A DNA stretch of 64,000 nt from Arthrobacter gandavensis (GCF_015355785.1 NZ_JADKYW010000005.1:1181394-1245393), one strand, 5' to 3'. Shown: positions 21,026-29,348, counted from the stretch's first letter. The notes: a model not told the origin generated them from the sequence alone. Numbers and translations: made by a program.

Positions 21026-21958
21026 ATGACCTTTTTCCTTGCCGTTATCGGCGTGCTGGGCGTCTCTGCGTCCGGGCCCATCATGGCAGCAACAGCGGCA
21101 CCGGCCCTCGCGATTGCCTTCTGGCGCAACGCTTTGGGCGCCATCATCATGGGGGTTCCCGCCGGACTTCGCGGCAAGGACCAGTTCCGGAACCTCAGGC
21201 GCGTTGAAATACGCTGGACGGCACTGGCTTCCCTCGCCCTGGCCCTGCACTTCGCCTGTTTCATCACCGCCCTGCAGCTGACCTCGGTTGCCGTAGCGAC
21301 GGCTCTGGTTTGCCTGCAGGCCGGCTGGATTGCACTGTTCGATATTCTCCGGGGACGCCGCGTTGCGCCAAAGACGCTGGCAGGACTGGTCGTCGCCTTC
21401 GCCGGCGTCCTGGTGATCACCGGATTCGATCTGGGGCTCTCCCCCAAAGCGCTCCTCGGAGACGCCCTGGCCGTGGCGGGCGGCGCCTTGGCGGGCCTGT
21501 ACACGATCGCCGGAGGTAAAGCCCGGCGAACCATGTCCACCGGTACGTACACCACCCTGTGCTACGGCTCGTGTGCCCTCATCCTGGCCGTGCTGTGCGC
21601 GGCCTTCCAGCAGCCCGTCATCGGCTTTTCCCCGGCCGCGTGGGCGGGGATCCTCGGAGTAACCGTCATGGCCCAGCTCCTGGGGCACACCGTCTTCAAC
21701 CACCTGCTGGCCGTGATCAGCCCGCTGGTGGTCTCCATGATCATTCTGCTGGAAATACCAGGGGCGGCGATTCTTGCCGCGATTTTCCTCGGGGAGGAAC
21801 TGCCCGGCGGCACCTACGCAGGGCTCGCGGTAATCCTGGTGGGCCTCGCCGTCGTTCTGCTGGGGCAGGCGAAGAAGAAGGAAACGCTGCCGCCGTCGTC
21901 GACAGAAGGACCGCTGCCGCCAGCCCCGCCGGCGCTGGGCGGAGACGTGGAACGCTGA
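21026..21958 (+). CDS. EamA/DMT-family transporter
   Basis: The 310-residue protein has about ten hydrophobic segments in two repeated halves, the layout of the drug/metabolite transporter superfamily (EamA). Hydrophobic stretches such as WTALASLALALHFACFITAL and the repeat-end LEIPGAAILAAIFLGEELP are typical; a Pro-rich tail follows. The substrate cannot be told from sequence. It stands alone between two terminators. Confidence 0.85.
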   Translation: MTFFLAVIGVLGVSASGPIMAATAAPALAIAFWRNALGAIIMGVPAGLRGKDQFRNLRRVEIRWTALASLALALHFACFITALQLTSVAVATALVCLQAGWIALFDILRGRRVAPKTLAGLVVAFAGVLVITGFDLGLSPKALLGDALAVAGGALAGLYTIAGGKARRTMSTGTYTTLCYGSCALILAVLCAAFQQPVIGFSPAAWAGILGVTVMAQLLGHTVFNHLLAVISPLVVSMIILLEIPGAAILAAIFLGEELPGGTYAGLAVILVGLAVVLLGQAKKKETLPPSSTEGPLPPAPPALGGDVER

Positions 21959-21968
21959 TTTAACGCCA

Positions 21969-22002
21969 AAGGGACCGGGTGCCGCGAGGCACCCGGTCCC
22001 TT
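21969..22002. terminator. Bidirectional terminator
   Basis: A perfect 15-bp stem with a GCGA loop lies between the convergent DMT transporter and the leftward gene at 22038, flanked by A and T runs on both sides. Confidence 0.85.
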
Positions 22003-22037
22003 CCACCTCTGACCCGGCAGTTCGCCGGGGAACAGTG

Positions 22038-23003
22038 TTACTTCTGCGGCTTCTCAGCCTTGGTATCAGTGTGGGCGCCGCCGGACTTCGTTGCTGCTGC
22101 CTCCTGCGCCTTCTTCACCGCTTCGCCGGCCTTGTCCGTGGCCTTCCCGGTGCTGGAAGCGGCAGCTTCCTTCACGTTCTGTGCCGCTTCCTTAGCCTTC
22201 TGCGCGGCCGTGGCAGCTGTGTCCTTGGCCTGCTCCGCGGAGGTTTCCGCTGCCTTGGCCGGCTTGGACTCTGTTGCCGGCTTTGCTTCGGCGGCGGGCT
22301 TTGCTTCGGCAGCCGGCTTGGCGGCCGGAGCCGGGGCGGGGACTGGGACGGAAGGCTGGGCCGGAGCCGGAGTCTTCCAGGGATCCTCGACCGGACGGGA
22401 GGCGCGCCAGGCCGCTACGCCCGCTACAACTGCGGAGGCGATGATGCCGAAGATGAGCCAGCCCTTGCCGCCGTTCTTGCCCTTGCGGGCCTCCTTGGCT
22501 GCCTTGGCAGCGGCCTTGTGGGCCTTCTTCAGTGCTTTCTTGTTTCCGGTTGCCTTGGCGACGGCGGCCTGGACCGGAACCGTGGCGGTTCCGAGCTGGC
22601 GGGAAACTGAATCCGCTGCGTCACCGATGCGGGAGGAGAGGGTGGGAATGTAGCTGTCCACAACCTTGTCCTTGGCATGGGTCAGGGCAGGAGAGGCCTT
22701 GTCCAGCGTCGTCTGGATCTTCGGAGCGGCGTCGTCCACAACCTGGCTGATCCTGGGGCCAACCTTCTGCAGACCGTCCTGGAGCCGCGGCGTAACGACA
22801 GCCACGCCCTGCGCGATCTCATCTGCTGCGCGCTTGAGTCCGTCCTGGATCTTCGGAGAAGCAGTCTCGATTCCCTTTTCGATGCGGGGAACTGCCCATC
22901 CGACGGCGGCCTCTACTTTGGGGGTTGCCCAGTCACGCGCCGTTTCCACGCCTGCAGTGACATTCGCTTCGAAGTCACGGGCAATGCGGTCCTTCTTGTT
23001 CAA
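22038..23003 (-). CDS. Helical repeat protein with one membrane segment and Ala/Lys/Glu-rich tail
   Basis: Not assigned to a named family. The first 170 of 321 residues hold repeated amphipathic helices of about 20-33 residues with phrases such as ATPKVEAAV, ASPKIQDGL, VTPRLQDGL and AAPKIQTTL. A membrane segment WLIFGIIASAVVAGVAAW follows near 185-200, then a Pro/Ala-rich stretch with repeated AKPAAE, and a Lys/Ala/Glu helix-forming tail. It resembles apolipoprotein- or LEA-like proteins and may act at the membrane. Its gene is divergent from the peptidylprolyl isomerase. Confidence 0.8.
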   Translation of the reverse strand: MNKKDRIARDFEANVTAGVETARDWATPKVEAAVGWAVPRIEKGIETASPKIQDGLKRAADEIAQGVAVVTPRLQDGLQKVGPRISQVVDDAAPKIQTTLDKASPALTHAKDKVVDSYIPTLSSRIGDAADSVSRQLGTATVPVQAAVAKATGNKKALKKAHKAAAKAAKEARKGKNGGKGWLIFGIIASAVVAGVAAWRASRPVEDPWKTPAPAQPSVPVPAPAPAAKPAAEAKPAAEAKPATESKPAKAAETSAEQAKDTAATAAQKAKEAAQNVKEAAASSTGKATDKAGEAVKKAQEAAATKSGGAHTDTKAEKPQK

Positions 23004-23155
23004 AACTACCTCCCAGGATAGTGACGGTTCAGCCTTAGCCTACGTGCAATGCCGGTTCTGTGCTATCAGAGGGCTCCGGGGCACGGTTTTTTCACTGTGC
23101 GCTGAACAGGGCGATTTCCAGCCGCCTGTAAGGCCGCCGTGGAAGAATGAGGCTC

Positions 23156-23698
23156 ATGACTGCTATTCCTACCGCAAAAGCAACCGTCCACACGTCCAAG
23201 GGCGATATCCGGATCAATCTCTTCGGAAACCACGCCCCGAAGACTGTCCGCAACTTCGTTGGCCTCGCAACCGGGGAAATCGAATGGACCGATCCGGCCA
23301 CCGGTGAGAAGACCAGCCGTCCGCTCTATGACGGAACGATCTTCCACCGCATCATCAAGGACTTCATGATCCAGGGCGGCGATCCCCTGGGCCGCGGCAC
23401 GGGCGGACCGGGTTACCAGTTCGATGACGAGATCAGCCCCGACCTGGACTTCACCGAGCCGTACAAGCTGGCCATGGCCAACGCCGGTATCCAGATGGGA
23501 CGCGGCACCAACGGCTCGCAGTTCTTCATTACCTCCGTGCCCACCACCTGGCTCCAGGGCAAGCACACCATCTTCGGTGAAGTTGCCGACGACGAGTCCA
23601 AGGCCGTCGTCGACTCGCTGAACGCCGTCCCCACCGACATGCGGGACAAGCCCAACGAAGACATTGTCATCAACAGCATCACCGTCGAGCAGCTCTAG
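23156..23698 (+). CDS. Cyclophilin-type peptidylprolyl isomerase
   Basis: The 180-residue protein speeds cis-trans isomerisation of proline peptide bonds. Cyclophilin features are GDIRINLFGNHAPKTVRNFVGLA, the catalytic FHRIIKDFMIQGGDP segment, MANAGIQMGRGTNGSQFFI and HTIFGEV. A PPIase of this type near gyrA is typical of actinobacteria. I chose the ATG at 23156 because GAGG lies just upstream; another in-frame ATG occurs 9 bases earlier. No signal peptide is present, so it is cytoplasmic. Confidence 0.94.
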   Translation: MTAIPTAKATVHTSKGDIRINLFGNHAPKTVRNFVGLATGEIEWTDPATGEKTSRPLYDGTIFHRIIKDFMIQGGDPLGRGTGGPGYQFDDEISPDLDFTEPYKLAMANAGIQMGRGTNGSQFFITSVPTTWLQGKHTIFGEVADDESKAVVDSLNAVPTDMRDKPNEDIVINSITVEQL

Positions 23699-23710
23699 CC
23701 GCTTCGCCGA

Positions 23711-23739
23711 TGCCCCGGCCGGCCACGCCGGCCGGGGCA
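23711..23739. terminator. GC-rich hairpin after the isomerase gene
   Basis: A perfect 13-bp inverted repeat with loop CAC starts 12 bases after the stop codon of the isomerase and ends 33 bases before the rhomboid start. It may terminate or attenuate transcription between the genes. Confidence 0.6.
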
Positions 23740-23772
23740 TACCTCTCTAGAATTTCCCGGAGCACAAACACC

Positions 23773-24615
23773 ATGTCCTACGGAGTACCCGCCGGAACCC
23801 CGGCACACGAAGTGCCTGTCTGCCCACGACACCCCGACCGGGTCAGCTACATCAGGTGCCAGCGCTGCGGCAGGGCTGCCTGCCCCGAATGCCAGCACAC
23901 GGCTCCGGTGGGGATCCAGTGCGTGGACTGCTACCAGGAAAGCCAGCGGCAGGCACCCGCCTACCGTACGCAATACGGCGGTGCGGTCCGCGCGGGAAAA
24001 CCGGTAGTGACCATCACCCTCATGGCGCTGTGCGGTGTTGCCTACGCCCTACAGTGGCTGGTCCCCGGATTCACGGAGCTGCTGTGGTTCGCCCCGGTCT
24101 ACGCACAGGTAGAACCCTGGCGGATGCTGACGGCCGCCTTCCTCCACTCCCCCGGCTTCATTTTCCACATCGCCTTCAACCTTTACGCCCTGTGGCTCCT
24201 GGGCAGGTCACTGGAACCGCTCCTGGGCAGAATGCGCTTCATCCTCCTCTATCTGGTTTCCGCGCTGGGCGGTTCCATCGGCGTACTGATCCTCGCCCCC
24301 GCCTTCCAGGCAGTGGTAGGCGCATCCGGAGCCATCTTCGGCCTGTTCGGAGCCCTCTTCGTAATCCAGAGGCAGCGCGGCGGCGACGTCAAAGCCCTGC
24401 TGGTCCTCATCGGCATCAACCTAGTACTGGGCTTCCTGTATCCCAGCATCTCCTGGCAGGCCCACCTGGGCGGGCTGCTGACCGGGGCTGCCTGCGGCGC
24501 AGTGCTCGCTTACGCACCGAAGGGCCCGCGTCGTGCCCTCATCCAGTTCGGCGGGCTGGCGGCCATCGCACTGGTCCTGGTGGCTCTTGGCTTCTTCTGG
24601 ACACCAAGCTTCTAG
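23773..24615 (+). CDS. Rhomboid-family intramembrane protease with zinc-finger N-terminus
   Basis: The 280-residue protein starts with a B-box-like zinc-binding region (Cys/His pairs in CPRHPD, CQRCGRAACPECQ, CVDC; about residues 16-60), then at least six membrane segments. The rhomboid catalytic serine is in GASGAIFG and the partner histidine in WQAHLGG. Substrate unknown. I chose the ATG at 23773 because GGAG lies 10 bases before it. Its gene follows the isomerase, as in many actinobacterial origin regions. Confidence 0.92.
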   Translation: MSYGVPAGTPAHEVPVCPRHPDRVSYIRCQRCGRAACPECQHTAPVGIQCVDCYQESQRQAPAYRTQYGGAVRAGKPVVTITLMALCGVAYALQWLVPGFTELLWFAPVYAQVEPWRMLTAAFLHSPGFIFHIAFNLYALWLLGRSLEPLLGRMRFILLYLVSALGGSIGVLILAPAFQAVVGASGAIFGLFGALFVIQRQRGGDVKALLVLIGINLVLGFLYPSISWQAHLGGLLTGAACGAVLAYAPKGPRRALIQFGGLAAIALVLVALGFFWTPSF

Positions 24616-24632
24616 TTCCCGGAACTTACCTG

Positions 24633-24667
24633 AAGGGCCCCGCAGCGGACGCAGCGGGGCCCTTTTT
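24633..24667 (+). terminator. Terminator after rhomboid gene
   Basis: An 11-bp GC-rich stem followed by a run of five T begins 18 bases beyond the stop codon: a classic Rho-independent terminator. Confidence 0.9.
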
Positions 24668-25006
24668 GGTACCCGACGGCTGGCGGTGCCTGGTGTGATG
24701 CGGCACTTGATGAATCGCGAAGCTTCCTTCCACACCCCGACGCGCGTTTATCCACAGAGATACCCACATTGTTAATAACTTACAGCTGTGTAACTCATGG
24801 ACTGTGATCTGGCCGAGCAGCCGAACGGGTAAGCCAAGGCATCCGCCGGAGACGTTATCCACAGGCATTGTGGAGAGTTGTGCACAGCCCGTGGGTAACT
24901 TCTGTGGAAAGTTATCCAGTGTCGTTCCCTAGTTACACACATGTAATTCCACAGCTGTGGATAACTCGCATCCCAGTTGTTGCAAGGAACTATCGTCGGG
25001 TAGCCA

Positions 25007-25224
25007 CAGGGATACCCACAGCTGTGGATAACTATGCGCACAAGCTGGGTATAAGTGTGAGCGGACAAGCCATAGCTTGTCCCCAGTTTTTCCACGACTC
25101 GCTGTGGACAACGATGACATGGGAGGAGCCCCTGGGGCCGAAGTGAGGAAGAAGTCACACACATAGTTATCCCCGCCTGTGGATAACTATGTGTGGAGAA
25201 CCGGAGCGCCTGTGGGTATCCCTG
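25007..25224. repeat. 15-bp inverted repeat bracketing DnaA boxes
   Basis: CAGGGATACCCACAG (25007-25021) recurs as its exact reverse complement at 25210-25224; the core GATACCCACA also occurs at 24759-24768. These are two mismatches from the DnaA-box pattern and may be weak DnaA sites or a separate motif. Three perfect or near-perfect DnaA boxes lie between the arms. Confidence 0.7.
25161..25192. repeat. 12-bp inverted repeat around a DnaA box
   Basis: ACATAGTTATCC (25161-25172) and GGATAACTATGT (25181-25192) are perfect complements with an 8-base loop; the right arm is part of a perfect DnaA box. CTGTGGATAACTATG also occurs as a direct repeat at 25022-25036 and 25177-25191. Confidence 0.8.
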
Positions 25225-25263
25225 TTAAAAACCTCCTGGCAACTCCGAGGATCCGTCGAAAGG

Positions 25264-25299
25264 CAAAAAAGAACTCCCCGGATGCCATCCAGGGAGTTC
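25264..25299 (-). terminator. crgA terminator
   Basis: A 12-bp stem with one mismatch lies just past the crgA stop codon and, read leftward, is followed by six T residues. Confidence 0.85.
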
Positions 25300-25321
25300 C
25301 CTCAACTGCGTGAGTGTGCGG

Positions 25322-25579
25322 CTACCGCCAGCGGGTGGTCATCAGGAAGCCCACGATGGCCACGCCGAAGCCGACGAGGATATTGCCGGCTCCCAGAGCC
25401 GGCACGGGGTAGACGCCCTCGGAGATGTAGAAAACGATGATCCAGATCAGCCCAATGAGCATCAAGCCAAACATCACGGGTTTGTACCAGACGGGGTTTG
25501 GCTTGGGCGCAGCCTTTCCGTTTACGGGTGCGGTTGCTGGCGCTGCTGCCGCCTTCTTGCGGGACTTTGACTCGGGCAC
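25322..25579 (-). CDS. crgA: Cell division protein CrgA
   Basis: CrgA is a small actinobacterial membrane protein that influences Z-ring assembly and recruits peptidoglycan enzymes at the septum. The 85-residue product has a basic/Ala-rich N-terminal tail, two membrane segments (about 34-52 and 62-80) joined by a short loop with YPVPALG, and a TTRWR end, all typical. I chose the GTG at 25579 because AGGAGG precedes it and the family begins there; a longer open frame to 26029 runs through the sortase gene. It is divergent from the sortase gene and its 3' side faces the DnaA-box cluster. Confidence 0.94.
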   Translation of the reverse strand: MPESKSRKKAAAAPATAPVNGKAAPKPNPVWYKPVMFGLMLIGLIWIIVFYISEGVYPVPALGAGNILVGFGVAIVGFLMTTRWR

Positions 25580-25784
25580 GGATCCTCCTAGCGGAACCGG
25601 CTCAATCGATGCCGGCATGGATATGGTCTCAGGGCCCCGGATGTTCGCCTGCCCGGGACTGCAGCTATATCCTGACGGATAACTGCGGTGAGCGGGTGGT
25701 TTTGCGAGAAGCCCTCCTTTCCAATCGTAGCGAATGGGAGTCGGGCACGTGCCCGGACTCTCAGCAGGCCCAGGAGAGGACCAG

Positions 25785-26612
25785 GTGGACAGGACTGTCA
25801 GGGAAGGCGGAGACGGATCCCGGCCGCCCCAAACTCCGGCGGGCACGCGGGAGCGTATGGCCGGCAAACGGCAGCCGAGCTCAGGTGCACGAAAGCGGAG
25901 TGCGGGTTTCTTCGCTGTCCAGGTAGCCGGAGAACTGCTCATTACACTGGGGCTGATCCTGGTGCTGTTTGTGGTGTGGGAACTCTGGTGGACCAACATC
26001 GACGCCGACCGCAAGCAGGAAGCCGCCATGGAAGAGCTATATGCAGGGTTCGGTCCTGTTCCGGAGGTTCCGGCAGGAGCCGCTCCGGACAGCTACGGGG
26101 ACCCTGCTTTGCTGCCGGTTCCCGAATCCGACGGGATAACCTTCGCGGCCATCTACATTCCGCGGTTCGGAGCCGAGCACGCGAGACCTGTGACCCAGGG
26201 TGTTGGGCCGGAGGTCCTGGACAGCCTGGGGCTGGGGCACTATCCGGAGACGGCCATGCCCGGCGAGGTGGGCAACTTCGCCTTGGCGGGACACAGACAG
26301 ACCCACGGGCAGGTGCTGGATGCAGTGGATACCCTGATGCCCGGGGACCGGATCTACGTCCAGACGGCAGAGGGCTTCTACACGTATATATTCCGCAACA
26401 GCCAGATTGTGCTGCCGGATAGGGTGGACGTGCTGGCTCCCGTGCCAACGCAGCCCGGGGTGGTCCCTGAAGAAAGAATCCTGACACTGACCACGTGCAA
26501 TCCCCGGTTCGGGTCGGAGGAACGGTTCATTTCCTATGCGGTATTCGAGTCGTGGCAGCCTGCCTCGGCCGGGCCGCCCGCAGAAATAGCTGCACTCGTA
26601 ACCGGGCGCTGA
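25785..26612 (+). CDS. Class E sortase
   Basis: Class E sortases attach surface proteins with an LAXTG-type signal to the cell wall and are common in high-GC actinobacteria. The 275-residue protein has an N-terminal membrane anchor (VAGELLITLGLILVLFVVW) and then the sortase domain. The catalytic histidine is in LAGHRQTHG, the cysteine in LTTCNPRF and the arginine shortly after. I chose the GTG at 25785, preceded by GGAGAGG, over an upstream ATG at 25734. A small membrane-protein gene and pabA follow. Confidence 0.9.
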   Translation: MDRTVREGGDGSRPPQTPAGTRERMAGKRQPSSGARKRSAGFFAVQVAGELLITLGLILVLFVVWELWWTNIDADRKQEAAMEELYAGFGPVPEVPAGAAPDSYGDPALLPVPESDGITFAAIYIPRFGAEHARPVTQGVGPEVLDSLGLGHYPETAMPGEVGNFALAGHRQTHGQVLDAVDTLMPGDRIYVQTAEGFYTYIFRNSQIVLPDRVDVLAPVPTQPGVVPEERILTLTTCNPRFGSEERFISYAVFESWQPASAGPPAEIAALVTGR

Positions 26613-26626
26613 GGGAAAGGGATAAA

Positions 26627-26806
26627 ATGTACGCTTGGATGTTCAGGCATCTCCCGGGGCCGCTCTGGGTCCGAATTCTCACGGCACTGGTACTGGCAGC
26701 TTCGGCAGTGCTGGTTCTGATGGTCTGGGTTTTCCCATGGTTCTCGGAATTCAGCTTCCTGGCGCCCCTCACGGATTCAACGATTGGCGGTTCTGAAACA
26801 CAATGA
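26627..26806 (+). CDS. Small single-pass membrane protein
   Basis: The 59-residue product has one strong hydrophobic helix (about residues 15-38) flanked by a basic N-terminal and a Ser/Thr-rich C-terminal end. AGGGAAAGG precedes the ATG. The stop overlaps the next start (ATGA), so it is coupled to the amidotransferase gene. I do not recognise the family. Its position between sortase and pabA suggests co-transcription, not a known function. Confidence 0.75.
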   Translation: MYAWMFRHLPGPLWVRILTALVLAASAVLVLMVWVFPWFSEFSFLAPLTDSTIGGSETQ

Positions 26807-27447
26807 GCACCAGCATCCTTGTAGTCGACAACTACGACAGCTTCGTTTACACTCTGGTCGGCTACCTCCAGGAACTCGGCGCCCAGACAACCGTCATTCG
26901 CAACGATGACGTGAGTTTGGAAGAAGCCAAGGAACTCGCGTCCGCCCGCGACGGCGTTCTGGTCTCCCCAGGACCAGGCGCACCGGCTGAGGCCGGTGTG
27001 TGCATCGACCTGATCCGCTGGTGCCGGGACTACGAAAAACCAATGCTGGGCATCTGCCTGGGCCATCAGGCCCTGGCGGAGGCATTCGGCGGCACTGTCA
27101 CCCATGCACCGGAACTCATGCACGGAAAAACTTCCGAGGTCCAGCACTCGGCAACGGACGTTTTCGCCGGCTTGCCCAGCCCGCTGACCGCGACGCGCTA
27201 CCACTCACTGGCGGCGGTAGCGGACACTGTGCCTGAGGAACTGGAAGTGACTGCCCGGACTCACAGCGGGATCATCATGGGCCTGCGGCACCGTACCGCT
27301 CCGCTCTCAGGCGTCCAGTTCCACCCTGAGTCGGTTCTTACCGAAGGCGGTTACCAAATGCTGGGGAACTGGCTGGAAGGCATAGGCCTGCCCGGAGCAG
27401 CCGCTCATGCGGCCACTCTGAGTCCCCTCATCAGCTCCAGGCCGTAG
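26803..27447 (+). CDS. pabA: Glutamine amidotransferase, aminodeoxychorismate/anthranilate synthase component II
   Basis: The 214-residue class I amidotransferase supplies ammonia from glutamine to make aminodeoxychorismate (folate) or anthranilate (tryptophan). It has the DNYDSFVYTL start, the oxyanion motif SPGPGAP, the nucleophile in GICLGHQ and the HPES catalytic motif. PabA and TrpG cannot be separated by sequence alone; no partner synthase gene is nearby. It overlaps the preceding small gene by 4 bases. Confidence 0.93.
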   Translation: MSTSILVVDNYDSFVYTLVGYLQELGAQTTVIRNDDVSLEEAKELASARDGVLVSPGPGAPAEAGVCIDLIRWCRDYEKPMLGICLGHQALAEAFGGTVTHAPELMHGKTSEVQHSATDVFAGLPSPLTATRYHSLAAVADTVPEELEVTARTHSGIIMGLRHRTAPLSGVQFHPESVLTEGGYQMLGNWLEGIGLPGAAAHAATLSPLISSRP

Positions 27448-27465
27448 GGCCGGTTCCCCTCGGCG

Positions 27466-29343
27466 CTAGCCCCCGCCCCTGCGGCTGGACGGCCCCGACG
27501 GCGACTCAGAGGGCTCCGGCGAAGCCGAGGGAGATGGTGAAGGGGCCTTTGCAACGGTCAGCTTGATCGTGCTTCCCTGCGGCACGTCGCTTCCGGGCTG
27601 CGCGCTCTGGCTGGTGACTGTCCCCGGTTCCACCACGCTGTTTTCGACTTCCTCAACCTCTGTTCCCAAGCCGTAGGCGGGATCAGCGAGGAAAGCCTCG
27701 GCTTCTTCCAGCGACATGTCCACGACGTTGGGAACCGAGACCTTGCCGCTGGAGAGGACCAGGTCTACGGTGCTGCCCGTCTGTACCGATGTGCCGACGC
27801 CCGGGACTGTTTCGATCACCCTGCCTTCGGGGACGGTGGCACTGTTAACCGCCGTGGTGTTCCCTCCCTGCAGGCCGAGTATCCGCAGCGTGTCCCGTGC
27901 CTGGGCTTCGCTCATCCCGGGCAGGGTATCGGGTATCTGGACGGCAGAGGGTCCCTGAGAGATGTACAGCGTGATGTCGCTGTCCAGTGCGACGGTGCTG
28001 CCTGCCTCGGGTTGTGTACCAATGGCCCTGCCGGATTCAACGGTGTCGCTGTACTGGGACTCGGTCGCCGGGGCACGGAAGCCCTTTTCGAGCAGCGCAT
28101 TGATGGCTTCCGTCTGCGTCATGTCCTCCACCTCCGGGATGCTCGCGGTGGCGGGCGGCGGAGGCGGCTGGTTTGCGAGGTTGTAGGCGTAAATCCCGCC
28201 GGCAGCCAGGAGCAGTCCGATTGCTGCAAACAAAGTGATGATCCAGGCCCTGCGCCGCCCGCGCCGCTCTCCATGCCGGTTTCGGGTGTCCTCGGCGGGC
28301 GGTTCAGCAGCGTCTTCAAGGTCATCGGCTGACATGCTCGTCAGTGGCCCGCCCTCAAGCACACGGGCCATTGCACGGGTGCGCGGTTCCTCGTCCGGAA
28401 TCGGGGCAGAGGAAACCGGGGATTGGGGAACCGCCTGCGTGGCAGCGGTCCGATGGTCGTCCGGCGTTCCGTTTCGTGCCGCGAGGAGGGCGTCCCTGAA
28501 ATCGTGGGCACTCTGGTACCGTTCGTTCCGGTCCTTGGCCAGAGCGCGCTCCAGCACGGATTCAAGCGCGCCGGTGACCTCGGGATTGAAGCTGGCGGCC
28601 TTGGGCGGAGCTTCGCGCACGTGCTGGTAGGCAACCGAAACCGGGCTGTCCCCGACGAACGGAGGCCTGCCGGCAAGCATTTCGAACAACAGGCACGCAG
28701 CAGAATAAAGGTCGCTGCGTGCATCGACGGTCTCGCCGCGGGCCTGTTCCGGGGAGAGATACTGCGCGGTTCCAATGACGGCCTGGGTCTGGGTCATAGT
28801 CGCAGCGGAATCTGCCACGGCCCTGGCAATGCCAAAATCCATCACCTTGACGTGCCCGTCCTGGGTTACCATGACGTTCGCCGGCTTGATGTCCCGGTGG
28901 ACTATGCCTGAACGGTGGCTGTATTCCAGCGCCGCAAGCACGCCCAGCGTATAGTCCACGGCGTCATCCGTGCTGATGTCTCCCGCTTTGATCAGGTCCC
29001 GCAGGGTCCGTCCGGATATGAACTCCATGACGATGAAGGGCAGCCGGACGTCATCCGGTGAGCCGCTGGCGGACGCTTGGTCACCAGTGTCATAGACAGA
29101 GACGATCGAGGAGTGGTTCAGGCCGGCAACGGCCTGTGCTTCCCGGCGGAACCGTGACTGGAACAGCGGATCACGCGCCAGATCCGGGCGGAGTACCTTG
29201 ATGGCCACGGCTCGTCCCAGACGCGAATCACGTCCAAGGTACACATCCGCCATTCCGCCGCGGCCAATCAGTTCGCCGACCTCGTAACGGCCGTCAAGGA
29301 TCCGCTGGGTGTTCAGCGTTGGGTGTCCTTTGTCAGCACTCAT
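27466..29343 (-). CDS. pknB: PASTA-domain Ser/Thr protein kinase PknB
   Basis: PknB senses muropeptides or lipid II through external PASTA domains and phosphorylates division and wall-synthesis proteins. The 625-residue protein has a kinase domain (about 15-280: GRGGMADVYLG, catalytic HRDIKPANVM, DFGIARA), a Thr/Ala-rich juxtamembrane stretch, one membrane helix (about 370-390) and three PASTA repeats to about 600, then a Ser/Pro-rich tail. It is last in the fhaA-to-pknB operon, 5 bases after pknA. Confidence 0.97.
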   Translation of the reverse strand: MSADKGHPTLNTQRILDGRYEVGELIGRGGMADVYLGRDSRLGRAVAIKVLRPDLARDPLFQSRFRREAQAVAGLNHSSIVSVYDTGDQASASGSPDDVRLPFIVMEFISGRTLRDLIKAGDISTDDAVDYTLGVLAALEYSHRSGIVHRDIKPANVMVTQDGHVKVMDFGIARAVADSAATMTQTQAVIGTAQYLSPEQARGETVDARSDLYSAACLLFEMLAGRPPFVGDSPVSVAYQHVREAPPKAASFNPEVTGALESVLERALAKDRNERYQSAHDFRDALLAARNGTPDDHRTAATQAVPQSPVSSAPIPDEEPRTRAMARVLEGGPLTSMSADDLEDAAEPPAEDTRNRHGERRGRRRAWIITLFAAIGLLLAAGGIYAYNLANQPPPPPATASIPEVEDMTQTEAINALLEKGFRAPATESQYSDTVESGRAIGTQPEAGSTVALDSDITLYISQGPSAVQIPDTLPGMSEAQARDTLRILGLQGGNTTAVNSATVPEGRVIETVPGVGTSVQTGSTVDLVLSSGKVSVPNVVDMSLEEAEAFLADPAYGLGTEVEEVENSVVEPGTVTSQSAQPGSDVPQGSTIKLTVAKAPSPSPSASPEPSESPSGPSSRRGGG

Positions 29344-29348
29344 GATGG

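Larger units (their letters stand above)
24668..25263. promoter_or_regulatory. DnaA-box cluster between rhomboid gene and crgA
   Basis: No gene is seen in this stretch. It carries five perfect DnaA boxes: TTATCCACA on the + strand at 24748-24756 and 24855-24863, and its complement TGTGGATAA at 24956-24964, 25023-25031 and 25178-25186. Near matches include TGTGGACAA (25103-25111), TTATCCAGT (24912-24920) and TGTGGAAAG (24903-24911). The palindrome CCACAGCTGTGG occurs twice (24949-24960 and 25016-25027). Direction switches from + to - in the middle, as in the oriC gap. It likely binds DnaA strongly; whether it titrates DnaA, regulates crgA or is part of an extended origin is inference. DnaA-box clusters close to oriC that lower initiation frequency are known in Streptomyces. 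Confidence 0.8.

Noticed and set aside
25580-26029. 150-codon N-terminal extension of crgA
   Set aside because: It overlaps the sortase gene; CrgA is a short family and AGGAGG precedes the GTG at 25579.
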